Positions 12,201 through 26,689 are shown, counted from the first letter of the stretch. The stretch: DNA of 64,000 nucleotides from Ifrita kowaldi (GCA_013398055.1 VZRS01015033.1:1-64000), one strand, 5' to 3'. Notes: generated by a model from the sequence alone, not told the origin. Numbers and translations: made by a program.

Positions 12201-15200
12201 AAATTATGAACCTACCTCAAAGATAAGGAAATGTAAGACATTAAAAATCACCACTATCACAAATGCAACTCAGTTCAGAGGCTCAAGTAAGCCAGTTCAG
12301 CTCAAGCGTTGTTTAAAATCCAATATATATACACAGTCTTCCTCCGATCTTACACTTCTCTGCTAGAAACCGTAAAAGTATATATTTTCTAGGACGTATT
12401 TTTTCCTCCTTTCTGCTCTTCCACTTGTGATATTGTTCACATTACAGTTTTTTATGTTCTTTTTTCCCGAAAGCATCCGAAAGTCAGTTATGATTAGTTG
12501 AAATAACTGGAAAGGTTAGTTCTGTTTCTAGTAAGCTTCTAGTGCCAAAGACCAAAAGCAAAATGAAAATGTATATAACATAGTATTTTACTGACAGAGT
12601 GGTAGAAAGTCCAAAAGAACGAAAAACCGCACAAAACAAAGCAAAACAGCCTCCCCCTCAAATGAAATAACATGAAGATGACACAAAACTTGGAATGAAT
12701 TTGTAAGTTAGTAGGAAAACTGTTAGATTTTTGGTAGCTCTGAGATTTTTATAAGGAAAAGAAATACCTGCAGATTTCTAGCTTGCAGTCACTTGTTTTG
12801 AACAACAGATTGATTCAGCAATTCCACTAGAAAATAAGGAAGTGGGTAGTTAGATCTTACATGCTAAGAAAACAAGGAAAAGCATGTCAATATTGCTTTT
12901 ACATCTGGGTGTGTCTAGAAACTATTCAGGAAGGAGGACTGCCAGCAGCCCATTATTCTGAATTTACCAAAGAAGAAGCAGAAAAAAACCCAAAAAACAA
13001 CTCTAAACCCAGACAGTCACGTTTATTTAAATTCAACGGAGTAATGCAAACAATGACGCAAACAACCTCTCTAGTATTGGCGGCAGTAAGAAAATGAAAT
13101 CGATCCCAGTGTTCAATCTTGTCAACTACATGGCATAGTAGAGAAACTAGAAGTCTTTAAAGTCAAAGGAAATGGTCCATCCATTTACAAACCTGTACAG
13201 ACTTCTACAGGAATCTTAATAATAATTTGTAACTAGTATTACTTCTTATAAGTGCACAATTTTGCTATGACGTGCCAGAAAAAGAGCTTCACCATTTGAA
13301 GCAGTGGCATTACTGAAAACAGTGTCATTAGGAGTCTGGTAATTTTTAAATACAGTAAGGCATTCTGATGAATGGGACTGTAAAAAAACCAAACCAAAAT
13401 CAAAATAAAACAAGCAGAGACTCCCAACACATCCTCAACAAGTCCCACACATTCTAATATCAACAAACATGTCCCAGCTGAGCACGTGCACATCCCATAT
13501 GTGGCAGGGAAGGTTCCATTTAAGAAGTGGGAAATTTCCTTCCTGACTTCCATAGAGACCAGTTAAATCACTTGTAGCACGTTTTATGCTTGGTCATGGA
13601 AAGCAGCACGCAACTTCAAGCCCCCAAAGCAGATACTGAATCACTTTGCTCTAGAAGGAGGCCAATGTTCTCACTCAAACTAATAGCTTATAAAACAAAA
13701 AATAACAAGAAAGACTATGACCTTCCTGGGAGGAAGCAGAACATCTCACGTTGTGTGTCCAAGTCTCTAAGAATACGCTGCTACATGCCCAGTCACATTT
13801 TGTGGCTGAATGGACACAGTTCCTTCTTCTGATGCTTTGAAAAGAGCCTCTCCTCTGCTGACTCTTCAATTGTATTGCAATTAGGTTTCTTGGAGAAGTT
13901 TTCTCTTTTCTCTATTTATAACCACTCAGCAGCACTAAATTCTCCCAAGTGAAGAATTTCAGGTTTCTAACTTCAACCTCTTTGTGGAATTCAGCTGAAA
14001 TCACACAAAAGGTCCAAAGACAGATATAATTAGTCTGTTCACAAAAGCCTCATTTCCTTGGAAAATCTAGTTGGAACCTCTGTTTAGGAGTGCCAAGACC
14101 CAGACTTTGTGCATTGGCCCACAACTAAACATACTTATTATGAAGCAAGATATGTCTTGGAATGTTTTGAATTACAGTCTCTAAAACAAACTTTTAAAAT
14201 ACCTCTAGACTGTCCATAAATTCTATTCCTTTATCACCTGAAGTACTGCCAGCCCAATGACAATCAGATAAAAAAGCATCGTGTCTTTTGGTTAAATTTA
14301 ATTGCAATTAAAAATGCTATAAAAAGCATAAAATAAAACTATTACCATCAGATTACTTTTAAAATAAGGCATCTGCTATAAGAAATGGTTTCTCTGCTAA
14401 GGTTTAAAATAATGAAGAGAAGAAATAACTGTGTTAAATAATTTTCCAAAACTTCAAATGCATACATGCAAGGAAATCCACCAATGCCTCTTTGCTGTGT
14501 TTTCCATTTGTCCACACTACGTGGTTACCTTGTGTAATTCCCAAATTTGATCTTGCTATATTTGTCTTTTTGCATTCCTCTTTTCTGACATAAGCTATTT
14601 ACCTATACCATAAAATTAATTTGGCATTATAATACTTATTTTCTTAAAAAAAAAAAATTAGTTCTGCCAGCACACTCATGTTGGGGCAACTTTGCAAGAC
14701 TAAAGGACATTAGATTACCATTTCCTGGAAGTAAGAAATGTTTTGGAGACGCAATGTGTTTCGGAGACACACTGAATCTGAAATGCATTTTTCACAGTAT
14801 CCTGTTTTTCTCCCTAGGAAAAAAAAAATATAATTATTCATTCTGCTACAAAGATATGTTGTTAATTGCAAACCTATGCCCTGTTGTCTCACCTGTGCAT
14901 TTAGAAAACCAAACCAACCCTCAACAACAGGACTAAATTCCTTTTCTATGATCCTCATCTTAGACAGCTATACAAAAAGGTCCTCCTAGTTGGCTAAATG
15001 TATACGTTCTGATATTTAGTTTTGTTTTCTTCAATGTAAGTAAATTGAAATTTCTAATGTCACCTAAAGTGGAGAGAGAAAAGAGAGATTTTCCTGAAAT
15101 ATTTTAGTTTGGAAGACGAGGGAAAAGTTTTGTGTTTTAAAATCTCTGCTGCATCTCCAGTTACGGGCTTCTTCCTTCTGTATATGTGTAGCAACAGCAA

Positions 15201-17787
15201 AAACTAACATAATTCAGAAGATATGACTGGCTAGCAGAAACAATCAACCAAGAATATATTTTTAAATTGTCCTTTTAAGATTGAGCAGTACAAGCAGAAC
15301 GGTGTATTCTACCTTTCTCAATCATCAACTGATTTTTTGTCCACTCCTGTTTGAAATTTAATTTCCTACAATTTGACTTTAAGTTGATTAAAAACCCCTG
15401 TACTGTGAAAAAGGGCTTTCACTATTTCACTTACCAATGACTTGCTATCAAATGCTATCAAATTATTCTTCATTTCTCTGTGCCTCACATGTACAGTTCA
15501 TCTTTCATTTACTTATATTAGTAGTCACAATAACTCAAGCACTGTTTCTCCAAGAAGCCAAGAGACAGGCTGCCATTAACTTTCGGCTTGCTTTTTAGAA
15601 GTCTGTATTATGACACAGAAAGAAGTGTTTGTAAAAGTAGTTAATACAAGCTCTCACACAAAAAGACTAACCTCAGACTCTAAATTATGTTGTACTGTAA
15701 CTGGCTATTTGACCAACACTCAATTTACCAATTCCCACTCTATGATATTGAAAAGGAGTGAAATATAGACTATAAATAATACTTTGTCCACCCCCAGTCC
15801 CTCAATGAGTTTACCTCTAGCAGGAAATTTTACAGAGTGGTTATAACAAGAAAACCAACAATCAATCAAATCCAAACAAACAAAAAGGGAGGAAAAAAAC
15901 CCCAACCAAACAGTCCCTTCCAGACCTGTAGAATTTAGAGAGTACTATAATGATTCCTTATAATCTTTGTGAACTGTAGGATTCCTAAACATCTGCAGGA
16001 TTTACACTTGAAATGTGCCCAAAACATGCTATGACACCTTCCAATTTCGAGTTGAGGTCAAGAAAAAATATCCCAAAGAACACATGACCTGAAATCAAGA
16101 TAGTATTTTTCTCTCACTCAAAGTTAAGATCAAGAATGACTACAGTACATAGCTACTCCATCCAAGGAATGTCAGACCAATAGAAAACAAAGCAAAACCC
16201 TCTAATCCTCCCATTTCAGCATCCATTGATGAAAATAAATAACTACAGCTGAAAACAGCACTACAAAAACTCTTTCAATACCTTCTATAAAATGTTTTTA
16301 TTTCTGAGGGTTAACAAGCCCTTTTGACATTCTACCTATACAAGAGTTATAGATTTTCAGACATGTCACACTCACAAAGAAGAGACACTCAGCGCGAAAC
16401 AATCTGTTCTCTGCTACAAAAACACTAAAGAGAGATATTCAGCAGCCAGAGAATTCACAGGCCCATAAAAGAGATAACCTGACCCAGTCAAAGCACAAGC
16501 CTGAATACAGGAAAAATAAAAAAGCAAACAGATAAACAAAACTAATAAAAATGCCATAGGAAAACAAATACTTCAGAGAAAACAAGTCATGCCATGGAAA
16601 AGGCAGACATGGTGTAAAGTGGGAGTCCACACATGGTGATTTCTTTGTTGGCACTGCACACACCTTTGCAATACAATTATGACAGCAGAATCACAATTTC
16701 TTTGTTCACTACTGTTGTTGACAACTGTTTTTCATTACAGGCCTGAGATCCATTAACTAATGATAATTACAAGACTTACCGTACTTGCATTCAGCACCTA
16801 ATGAAAGATCAAAATGCAGTAGTCTTCTGCAAAGTGGCTGGAGTGATGCCTGGTTATTTTCATGTTGTCTCTCAGGGGTTTCTCTGCGTGTAAGCCAAAG
16901 TGATTTTGCATTCTATATGCCACTGAAGCTGACCTTGCCAAACTCTTCTTATCACTTAGTGCTTTTCTACCTCTGATAAAGAAGCACAACACTAAATTCT
17001 GCCTCACTCCAACAACTGTAAAATAGCATTATAATCTTCAGAATCTGAAGACACTGGAAGCACAACATTTTTCATCAAGAACACAATTTTGCCAGAATAG
17101 TATGTTATGGGAATGCATCCAGCTCAGTTCTCGGTGCTCAGAATAAGAAAAACTTCACTGTTTATTAAGTCTTCATAATTTTTTCTTAACGGGAAGAAAA
17201 AAACCCGAAACCCAAACATGAAATTCAGTAAGAGAGAGTGCAAAATAGACTCCCTCAAATATATTCTGATTATCTTAACTTTTCATCAAAATATACACAT
17301 CTGAATTAGGATTAAGTATATTCTCAATCATTTTAGCTGCTTCTGTAATGCTACCTTCTTGAGGACCCAAAGGGAGTTTACAAAATACTTATTAACACTC
17401 AAAGTAGTTTTCTCATGCATGAAAGAATAACCCTAGTTCCTCCAGTCTCTGAAGTCCAGAATTTGTTTTTGTTGACACCATGTGGTCTTTTGGGACAAAA
17501 ATAAAAGAATTTTAATTTCCCAGTGTTTTACTTTAAATATTTTTTATCCTTCTTCTCTATAATCCGAAGGAGAAAAAATAACAGAGACCAATTCAAATAA
17601 TGAAAAGTCTGTTAATTATTTTTTGTATTCATGTTGCTCATATACAATCATATTTTTTGAATGAAAAGTAAGCTATCAACTGTATTTTATTCATATAATA
17701 CCTCAGTTAAAAAACCCATAAATTCTACAGATTATCTTGACCCATGAATTTTTTCACCATGTTTTCTTCTCTGCCCTGGTAAGAAGA
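9208..17787. other. Long stretch without recognised genes or interspersed repeats
   Basis: Apart from the A-rich tract at 10096-10141 and A/C-rich patches (for example 15840-15910) I recognise nothing. Open frames are all at most about 110 codons and look random. Confidence 0.6.
10096..10141. repeat. A-rich low-complexity tract
   Basis: Almost pure A with scattered C, ending in 'atcaaaaaata'. No retrocopied gene is recognised upstream, so it is classed as low complexity rather than a retrogene tail. Confidence 0.85.
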
Positions 17788-18356
17788 TGTGCTGGTTTTG
17801 GCTGTGAAGGAGTTCATTTTCTTCATGGTAGCTACGGTGGATCTGACTTCTGGATTTTTGCTGGAAATAGTATTGATAACTCAGGGGTGTTTTAGTTATC
17901 GCTGAGCAGGATTTACTCAGGTCAAGGCCTTTTCTGGGCCTCGCTCCACCCCACCAGCAAGAAGGCTGGGAATGCACAAGGAGCTGGGAGGAGACACAGC
18001 CAGAACAGGTTACCCCAACTGACCAAAGAGATATCTCAGACCGTATGGCATCATGGTCAGCACACAGAGATGAGGGAACGAGAAGTGATGATATTTGTCT
18101 TTCAAAGCCACTGTTATTCTTGATGGGGCCCTGCTTTCCTGGGCATGTCTGAACACCTGCCTGTCCATGAGAAGTGGTAAATTAATTCCATGTCTTGCTT
18201 TGCTTGTGTGCACAGTTTTTGCTTTACATATTAAACTGTCCTTATCTCAGCTTACGAGTTTTCCAGCTGTTACCCTTCTGGTTCTCTTCCTCATCCTGCT
18301 GTAGGGGAGTGAGTGAGCAGCTGGGTGAGGCTTGGTTGCTGCCTGGTCTTAAACCA
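17788..18356 (+). mobile_element. Solo LTR, avian ERVK-like family, sense
   Basis: Begins TGTGCTGGTTTTGGCTG and ends ...AAACCA, with the internal landmarks of a common passerine LTR: 'aaggccttttctgggcc', 'actgaccaaagagatat', and an ATTAAA polyadenylation-type signal at 18230-18235 followed by 'ctgtccttatctcagc'. No internal gag, pol or env sequence adjoins it, so it is a solo LTR. No clear 6-bp target duplication is visible at the ends, so the boundaries are approximate. Confidence 0.8.
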
Positions 18357-19757
18357 TGGCTGGAGGGGAAATGACAGAGAAGGACAACACATATTTACCT
18401 TCTTCTGTACTTTTCCCATACTGAAGAGTTCTAACCAGGTCATTTCAGCTCTCAGGTGAAAACTCTCCAAATCTTGATCATCCCTTAGGTTCTTATTAAA
18501 GTTATATCAGTTCTGTTTACCTCTGAGATACACCTGAGGTACCAAAATATCAAATCTGAAGGTGGCGACAAAACTTAGATTTATGAAGTGGCATCATTGT
18601 CTTACCTGGACTGTAAGCAACTGTAAGAGAGAGAGAGAGCGCATGTGCTATCTCCATCTGCATTACTTTATACTGATCTACAATTAACTTTATCTGCCAT
18701 TTCACTGCCTACACTCACAATATCCCTCTGAAACTTTTAGTTTTTAGTTTTTTTAGGTTTTAGATTTCATTAGTACTCAGCAGAAAAATTACTTGTGATT
18801 GCTCAACCCCTTCCCCACAATACATTTAAATTTCTCTATATTTCCTTTTATTCAGCATCAGTGTGATGTGGCTGAATCAATCCATTCCCATCCCAGAGAG
18901 CTTTAAAATGAGAGGGTCATGGACAGCCTTTCTTGATCTCTCCCGAGAGGATGGTACAAGAGCAAAATAATACTTGTTATACTTTCTTCTTAAAAAATTC
19001 ACTGTAATTTTTTTTGAAGTTTAACAATTAACTCCATTCTGTCTGAGCTATTTGCCTCATTTCTCCACTAAGATGTTACTGCTGCTAAAGTAGTGTTCCC
19101 ATTAATAAACCTTCAGTAATTTGTACTTTGTACCACTAGATGTCGAAAATATGTCAACACAAAGAGGAATGACTGTCTCTGAATGTCATGTCTTCAGACA
19201 TAGCTAAGCAGAAAAATACTGTGGCAGACCATGTTATATACTGTCTCTCAGTACCCTACCACCAATGTAATGAACAATCACGCAGCTGCAGGGCTCCTAC
19301 TATTAACAGTAAGAGCAAGCAAAACCCAGATAACCTAGGAAAGTGCACTATGCAATGTATTACTTTTATATCACTGCCATTTTTCTAAAATATTTATCAC
19401 TGTCACCAATTCTTGCTCTATGACCTTTTTTTCATATTTTGCATCATCCATTGAGGTCTTCCTTTCAAAGCTGTCATCTGTTCCTTATTCAAGACAGCTC
19501 TGCTCTTCAGGTAACATGACCATCAGAAGAAGACTGAAGCAACTTTTTAAACAAGGAATAAGAAATATTTCATAGTTTTGTACATAAAAAAAGATTACAT
19601 AGCTGTTCTTTCAACAAATCTTTGTGATTTCTTTAATTTTGGTGTTGTATTGGTTGACTTGAAAGAACTATGAAATGTAATAGAAATATGATGGAACACA
19701 TGCAAAGCAAAGTTTGGGAAGAATTTGTTTTACTGAAGTGTTGATGTTACATTTTAT
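17908..19757. repeat. Tandem duplicated block, copy 1 (1850 bp)
   Basis: Starts inside a solo LTR at 'aggatttactcagg' and ends at 'cattttat'. It is repeated almost perfectly at 19759-21608 with an offset of exactly 1851. One difference was spotted: G at 19054 against A at 20905. A single N at 19758 separates the copies, the pattern expected when two contigs with overlapping ends are joined without merging. Confidence 0.95.
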
Positions 19758-19758
19758 N
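19758..19758. other. Single ambiguous base (N) at duplication junction
   Basis: The only non-ACGT character noticed in the window. It lies exactly between the two duplicated blocks and probably marks a contig join. Confidence 0.97.
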
Positions 19759-21608
19759 AGGATTTACTCAGGTCAAGGCCTTTTCTGGGCCTCGCTCCAC
19801 CCCACCAGCAAGAAGGCTGGGAATGCACAAGGAGCTGGGAGGAGACACAGCCAGAACAGGTTACCCCAACTGACCAAAGAGATATCTCAGACCGTATGGC
19901 ATCATGGTCAGCACACAGAGATGAGGGAACGAGAAGTGATGATATTTGTCTTTCAAAGCCACTGTTATTCTTGATGGGGCCCTGCTTTCCTGGGCATGTC
20001 TGAACACCTGCCTGTCCATGAGAAGTGGTAAATTAATTCCATGTCTTGCTTTGCTTGTGTGCACAGTTTTTGCTTTACATATTAAACTGTCCTTATCTCA
20101 GCTTACGAGTTTTCCAGCTGTTACCCTTCTGGTTCTCTTCCTCATCCTGCTGTAGGGGAGTGAGTGAGCAGCTGGGTGAGGCTTGGTTGCTGCCTGGTCT
20201 TAAACCATGGCTGGAGGGGAAATGACAGAGAAGGACAACACATATTTACCTTCTTCTGTACTTTTCCCATACTGAAGAGTTCTAACCAGGTCATTTCAGC
20301 TCTCAGGTGAAAACTCTCCAAATCTTGATCATCCCTTAGGTTCTTATTAAAGTTATATCAGTTCTGTTTACCTCTGAGATACACCTGAGGTACCAAAATA
20401 TCAAATCTGAAGGTGGCGACAAAACTTAGATTTATGAAGTGGCATCATTGTCTTACCTGGACTGTAAGCAACTGTAAGAGAGAGAGAGAGCGCATGTGCT
20501 ATCTCCATCTGCATTACTTTATACTGATCTACAATTAACTTTATCTGCCATTTCACTGCCTACACTCACAATATCCCTCTGAAACTTTTAGTTTTTAGTT
20601 TTTTTAGGTTTTAGATTTCATTAGTACTCAGCAGAAAAATTACTTGTGATTGCTCAACCCCTTCCCCACAATACATTTAAATTTCTCTATATTTCCTTTT
20701 ATTCAGCATCAGTGTGATGTGGCTGAATCAATCCATTCCCATCCCAGAGAGCTTTAAAATGAGAGGGTCATGGACAGCCTTTCTTGATCTCTCCCGAGAG
20801 GATGGTACAAGAGCAAAATAATACTTGTTATACTTTCTTCTTAAAAAATTCACTGTAATTTTTTTTGAAGTTTAACAATTAACTCCATTCTGTCTGAGCT
20901 ATTTACCTCATTTCTCCACTAAGATGTTACTGCTGCTAAAGTAGTGTTCCCATTAATAAACCTTCAGTAATTTGTACTTTGTACCACTAGATGTCGAAAA
21001 TATGTCAACACAAAGAGGAATGACTGTCTCTGAATGTCATGTCTTCAGACATAGCTAAGCAGAAAAATACTGTGGCAGACCATGTTATATACTGTCTCTC
21101 AGTACCCTACCACCAATGTAATGAACAATCACGCAGCTGCAGGGCTCCTACTATTAACAGTAAGAGCAAGCAAAACCCAGATAACCTAGGAAAGTGCACT
21201 ATGCAATGTATTACTTTTATATCACTGCCATTTTTCTAAAATATTTATCACTGTCACCAATTCTTGCTCTATGACCTTTTTTTCATATTTTGCATCATCC
21301 ATTGAGGTCTTCCTTTCAAAGCTGTCATCTGTTCCTTATTCAAGACAGCTCTGCTCTTCAGGTAACATGACCATCAGAAGAAGACTGAAGCAACTTTTTA
21401 AACAAGGAATAAGAAATATTTCATAGTTTTGTACATAAAAAAAGATTACATAGCTGTTCTTTCAACAAATCTTTGTGATTTCTTTAATTTTGGTGTTGTA
21501 TTGGTTGACTTGAAAGAACTATGAAATGTAATAGAAATATGATGGAACACATGCAAAGCAAAGTTTGGGAAGAATTTGTTTTACTGAAGTGTTGATGTTA
21601 CATTTTAT
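19759..21608. repeat. Tandem duplicated block, copy 2 (1850 bp), probable assembly artefact
   Basis: Near-identical second copy. It includes a 5'-truncated version of the LTR (19759 to about 20207) and the same (AG)7 run (20477-20490). After 21608 the sequence continues into unique DNA. Copy 1 is flanked by unique DNA on the left only, as expected for an unmerged overlap. Confidence 0.95.
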
Positions 21609-24600
21609 ACCATGGCACTCAGGAAGGCAGTCCTGACATGTCAGCTTTCAGAAGTCAACAAAAGTACAGCTCAGATACAATTCAGTTTTAAAAACGCATC
21701 CAAAAAAATCCCACCAACAACTTTCTTCACTGCCAGTGGAACCATTATTGTTCAGAGGAAGACAGCTTAATCTACGTTTAATTTCTGGCCTAAATTTTAT
21801 AAGACTCAAAATAAACAGCCGTATCACATTACAGCAATGCCTCTAGCTTGAATTAAAGAAAAAACATTATGTGACTGCCAGGAATATGTAACAATGCTGT
21901 GAAATAAACACCCCCCACCTCTCCCCAATTTCACTTTTTAAAGAAAGATTTCTTTTTTCCATGCCCCACAAACATCAAAGGCAGATGGAGCCAAGTCTGA
22001 AGAGATCATCATCTATAATGCAAACTAGAATTCTTCACTGCATGTAACCAATTTAATTTTTAAAAAAATGTTAGTTTAATATTTTATTATTATCCAATTT
22101 ATGTACTCTATATCAATCTACAGCAAAAGAAAATGGGCTATTGAAGTGATTCACAAAGTGGTATGAAATACATAGGTAAAAAACAGAGCCATCCTGCTTT
22201 GCCCCGTGGCCTTTCATAACCCTGAATACAAGATAGTTTTACAAGTTTTGTGCTCCCCACCTGATGTTAAGTGGAGTACACAGTCTTCCTCTTGTATTTT
22301 TCCTTCCAGCAACTCCTTACGTGCCTTGCTGTGCCTCTTGACATAAACCCTGGATATCACGCCTCTGTGCAAATCCCACACTACATGGTGTTGGTTACTC
22401 CATTCCCATAAAACTCTTCAGGGCTCATTAGCTACAAGGAAACAAGGCTCTTGAAGCACATCTTGACAGAGCATCATTTTAAAGCATGTTAAGAAGTGGC
22501 TGGGCTTTCAAAAAGAGCTTAAATATAGAGTATTCTGGCCAATATGCATACTTCTGAGATATTAAACTAAAGATAATTGAAATTCAGGATGGAGCAGCAT
22601 ACACAGTTGGACTGAGTATCTTTCTAATTAAAATAACTGGAAAATAAATGGTCACACGAATTGGAACATATCTTTTAAGACCTCAGCTTGAGCAGCTTTA
22701 GAAAACAAAGTATAGTTGTTACATTAGAAATAACAAAAATGCTAAAAAGGTAACAAAAAGTTGGTAGTACAGAAAGTATAGATAATAGAACAGATAAATA
22801 TTATATTCCTAGAACTATATAACCACACCTTAAAGTTGTCCATTCTAGCAGCATTAGAGAATGGGAGTCTTTGAAACATGACTGTATACCAGCCAGTTCC
22901 TGGGATTCTGTTATTACAAGCAAGTTTTAAAATGTTATTTGTGCTTAAAAAAAAAAAAGTCCCCCTAAAAATGGGCAAATTGTATTTTGCTCCTCAGTGA
23001 CATTTCTGATAAACATTTTCTCAGAACACATTTTAGTGGATTTATTTTCAGGAAATTATCTGTTGAATCATTACTGCCACAGTATGGCATACGTGTTCTG
23101 CTGACCAGGTCACAGACAACAGGTGACAAGCAAATACTTCAATGAATGTCATATAATTATCCTCCTCCCAGTCACTTCAACCATTCATATTTTTTTCCTC
23201 TGCTTCCAAATACTGACTGCCACATGGCTAAGTATAACCTTCTCTACAGTTAGGCATGGTCACTGGAAAAGGGTCCTGAAGAGAATAATTTTTATGGCTT
23301 TGGGTGACTTACCAGCACTGCAAAACTCAGTACCCTCAAGCCTCTGCTCTTAAACCTCTCTGACAGGCCACATTTCTGACTCTCTACAGAAAAAAAGGGG
23401 CAGAAATATTTAGGAGAATAAAGATAACAACTTTCAGTAATTAAATTAGGAGATTCACTATTGCATGAAAAACTAAACCACCTTAACACAGGATCTGCAA
23501 TAGTATGTATTGCTGTTGATAGGCTTGTTCCACTGAAAGAAGGAAACATCTTTCTGTGTCTGTAGGAACAACAGTTTGATATGCAGAACTAAATGGACCT
23601 AGTGTGCAAATGTGGAGGTAACAAAAATGGCTTTCAAATAAATAAACCTGGATTACTGAAAATACATAAGGTTATAACAAAAACATAGGGTTTTAATCCA
23701 ACAGAGGCAGAAAAATTTTCAGGATGTTTATTTCAAGGAGGAGACCTGAAGCAGGAGAAAGAGAATTTTTAAGGGTTATCGGAGAGGAAGATCTTTATAG
23801 TAATTCAGCAATTTTGAAGGGCTACTGTGCCCATTCTATTAACCACTTTCATGGAGGTACTGTAATAAATGCGGATATTAGTTTCACAATGTAATGCACA
23901 TCGTTACATGAAAACAAATCCATGACCATTTCCACTACTACACGGCAGTGACAAGACCTGGGGAAAAGCCAAAGCAGATTTAATCTCTACTACGCATAAA
24001 AAGTTGTTGTTTTCCGGTAGGGATGTAATCCAAAAATAAAATGTGTTTTCACAACTCTTGGTCGTTTACCAATAAGCATTCCTGATATCTGTGCCAGGCA
24101 ATATTTTGAAGTGTTATCTGTCACTTTTTACTAAACAATAACACAAAAGTTTTCTTTCCATGGATGTATAAGGAAACAAATTTGGCCAGGGAGATGAGGT
24201 GGGGAACGAAAACTGAAAAAAACTTCCCCCCAAAACCCAGGAGCTATTTCAGATACATCATTCATATTCTGTAGGATTCAGAACCATCTTCCACATTGGT
24301 TACCAGGGAAACAGCTCTCATGCATTCTAAAATCCCACATGTTAAAAGCACATTCTGGAGAATTTTTCCCTGCTGATGACAGGGAATATGATTCAGAATA
24401 AGAGTTTTTCCATTTCCAAAGTTAAATTAACAGAGGGAGAGGCTCCAAACATATTTAATAATAACCATCCAAAATTCTGTAGAGAAGAAAAAAAAAACTT
24501 AAAAAAAATTATTTATAAGTCCATATGGACTATTGCTATGCATATATCTGAATGTCTGCTTCTGGCACGGCTTATTTGACACCTACATAACTTGCTACTT

Positions 24601-25189
24601 CAACGTTATTTCTGCTACTAAGTGTAAAGGTGGAAATGAGAATATATCTTCAAATCAGCCTCATCATCATCATTTAGATGAGAGTCTTAGAAAACCAAAA
24701 AATATTAAATACATAATTTTAAGTGAGGAATGATTACACAAAGTTAAAGTTCCGTGTCTCATTGGAGTCTTTCATTCTATAGAAGTGCGGGACCAAGTTA
24801 GTCTTAATTCCATCATTCTAAGTCATTCCAAACATCTTGAGGGAAAGCACTGGAGCAAAATCAGCATTGGAACCAAAAGTTACAACTTCTGGTCAAATCC
24901 TCTGAGGTTTTGCTGAAGCGGTCTGAGGCTTTGTAAAACATTTCACATGCTGAACAAGCAAAAGCTACCATCCTCACCCCGCAAAGAATCTGCTGCTGCA
25001 TAAAATGTCAGTGCTAAAAGGATTTCTTTAATAATTTCATTTAAAAAATAGAAAAGGTAGACCACAGACAACACAGACACGTGTGTGTGCGTGCATGCGT
25101 GCATATGTATCCTGTAAAACTGATAGTAGCACCTGGACAGGTTTTAAACAGGAAACAAAAAAAAAATTCAGGAGCAAGTTCCCTGGATA
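21609..25189. other. No gene recognised
   Basis: Unique AT-rich DNA following the duplicated block, with only the degenerate TG tract at 25078-25110. Nothing coding. Confidence 0.6.
25078..25110. repeat. Imperfect (GT/GC/AT) dinucleotide tract
   Basis: 'acacgtgtgtgtgcgtgcat' and following bases alternate purine and pyrimidine for about 30 bp, a degenerate TG-type microsatellite. Confidence 0.8.
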
Positions 25190-25830
25190 ATTGTCTGATT
25201 AAATCTCACTTGTACTGGGGACACCATAACTGAACCCATAACTCCCAGAGTGGCTGCACCAGCTTGGAAGAGGGGGAAGGCCGTCTCCTTCCACCTACTG
25301 ACTGCACTCCTCTTAATGCACCACATACAACTGCCCTTCGCTGCCTCGATGGCACACTGCTGGCTCATATTCAACCTGCTGTTCACCAGGACCTTTCCAA
25401 AGCTGTTTTCCAGCAAGTCAGCCCACAATAACTGGTGCATTGGGCTGTTCCTCCCCAAGACTTTGCACTTTCCTTTGTTTTGCATGAGGTTTGCATTCGT
25501 TGCGTGAGGTTTCTGTCAGCCTGTTGAGGTCCTGGAGGTTTGGATGGCAGCACAACCCTTGGGTTTGTCAGCCACTCCTCCCAGTTTGATGTCATCAGCA
25601 CTCAGCCCTATCATTCCATGATTCTATGCTTAAAGAAGATGTTAAACAGGACTGAAACCAGTATAGCCCCCTGTGATACACCACTTGTTACCTGGCCTCC
25701 AACTATACTTTGTGCTGATGATAATGCTCTCTGCACCTGGCCAGTCAGTGCTCAATGCACCTCACTGGCTGCTCTTCCAGTCCATCACTTATCAGCTTCT
25801 CCATAAGGATCTTATGCCAGCCAGTGTTAC
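25190..25830 (-). mobile_element. CR1 LINE internal fragment, antisense
   Basis: Matches antisense CR1 ORF2 from 'cagagtggctgcacc' through 'tggcacactgctggctcat' and 'ttaaacaggactg' to 'ccataaggatcttatg'. It lacks the 3' tail. The reading frame is broken. Confidence 0.82.
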
Positions 25831-26689
25831 ATTACTCATTATTAACTGACAGTGATTATTCCCCAAATAATGTACTTTTCCCACAGAACAGAGGTCACAC
25901 ACTTCACACACAAGCAGACTTCTTAAGGCCATCTCACTAGGTATACAAGACATGTCCACTAGTTCATATCATAACCCAGCTTTTGAGACCAAACAAGAAA
26001 GTGGAGAGAAGAAGACTACCCAGCCAAAATCACCAAGTCTCACCACTTCTGTAATAGGCAGAAAATATGTCAGGGGTGTGGAAACAGTTTGTGTTGAGAC
26101 GCAGAACAGAACTGGGAAAACTCTCTCACTCCTTTCTGGGTGGACTACTGCTGGATTTAGTGACAGAAAACCAAAACAAACAAAAATCCTAAAACACACT
26201 AGTTGTCCTCTAATGCTGGCAGTTGCAATACAGAAAAAATTCATATACAATGCAAAAAAATCTAGTCAAAAAGGTGAAAAAACTCACCAAAACAGTAATA
26301 ATCTAAGGAGATCATCAACACCAACAAGTATTTTTACATTTCTAAATATTCTTCGAATTCTTAAAAAAAAATAAAACTCCTATAGTAATTAGAGATCTAA
26401 ATGCCACATTACTGAATAATTTAATGAAAATGCAGGTGATGATAGAGCTGCCATAATATATAATTGAAAGTGTTATATGGGAAGACTGGAAACAAGCATG
26501 CAAAGAATAGGTAGGCCAGAGCAACCTGCACGTTACAGCACAATAATGCTCCTCCTCTTTGTGAAAGTCTTGCTAATTTCCAAATTATCCTTCATGATTA
26601 AAATTTAAACTCAATACATTCTTTTTATTTGTTTTGGCAAGATCACATCAATAATTGTTTAATGTGGCAGAAAGAGAGAAATTTGTTCT

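Noticed and set aside
18010..20155. Identical pairs of open frames (67, 69 and 66 codons) at 18.0-19.4 and 19.9-21.2 kb
   Set aside because: They are duplicated only because the 1850-bp block is present twice; they lie in an LTR and unique noncoding DNA.
25605..25630. CR1 octamer-like tail (attccatgattctatg) nested in the antisense CR1 at 25190-25830
   Set aside because: Too short, and the CR1 alignment continues on both sides with little extra length, so divergence explains it as well as a nested insertion.
25952..26374. 140-codon plus-strand open frame
   Set aside because: A-rich sequence, no recognised domain, no splice support; K/S/T-rich composition fits a chance frame.
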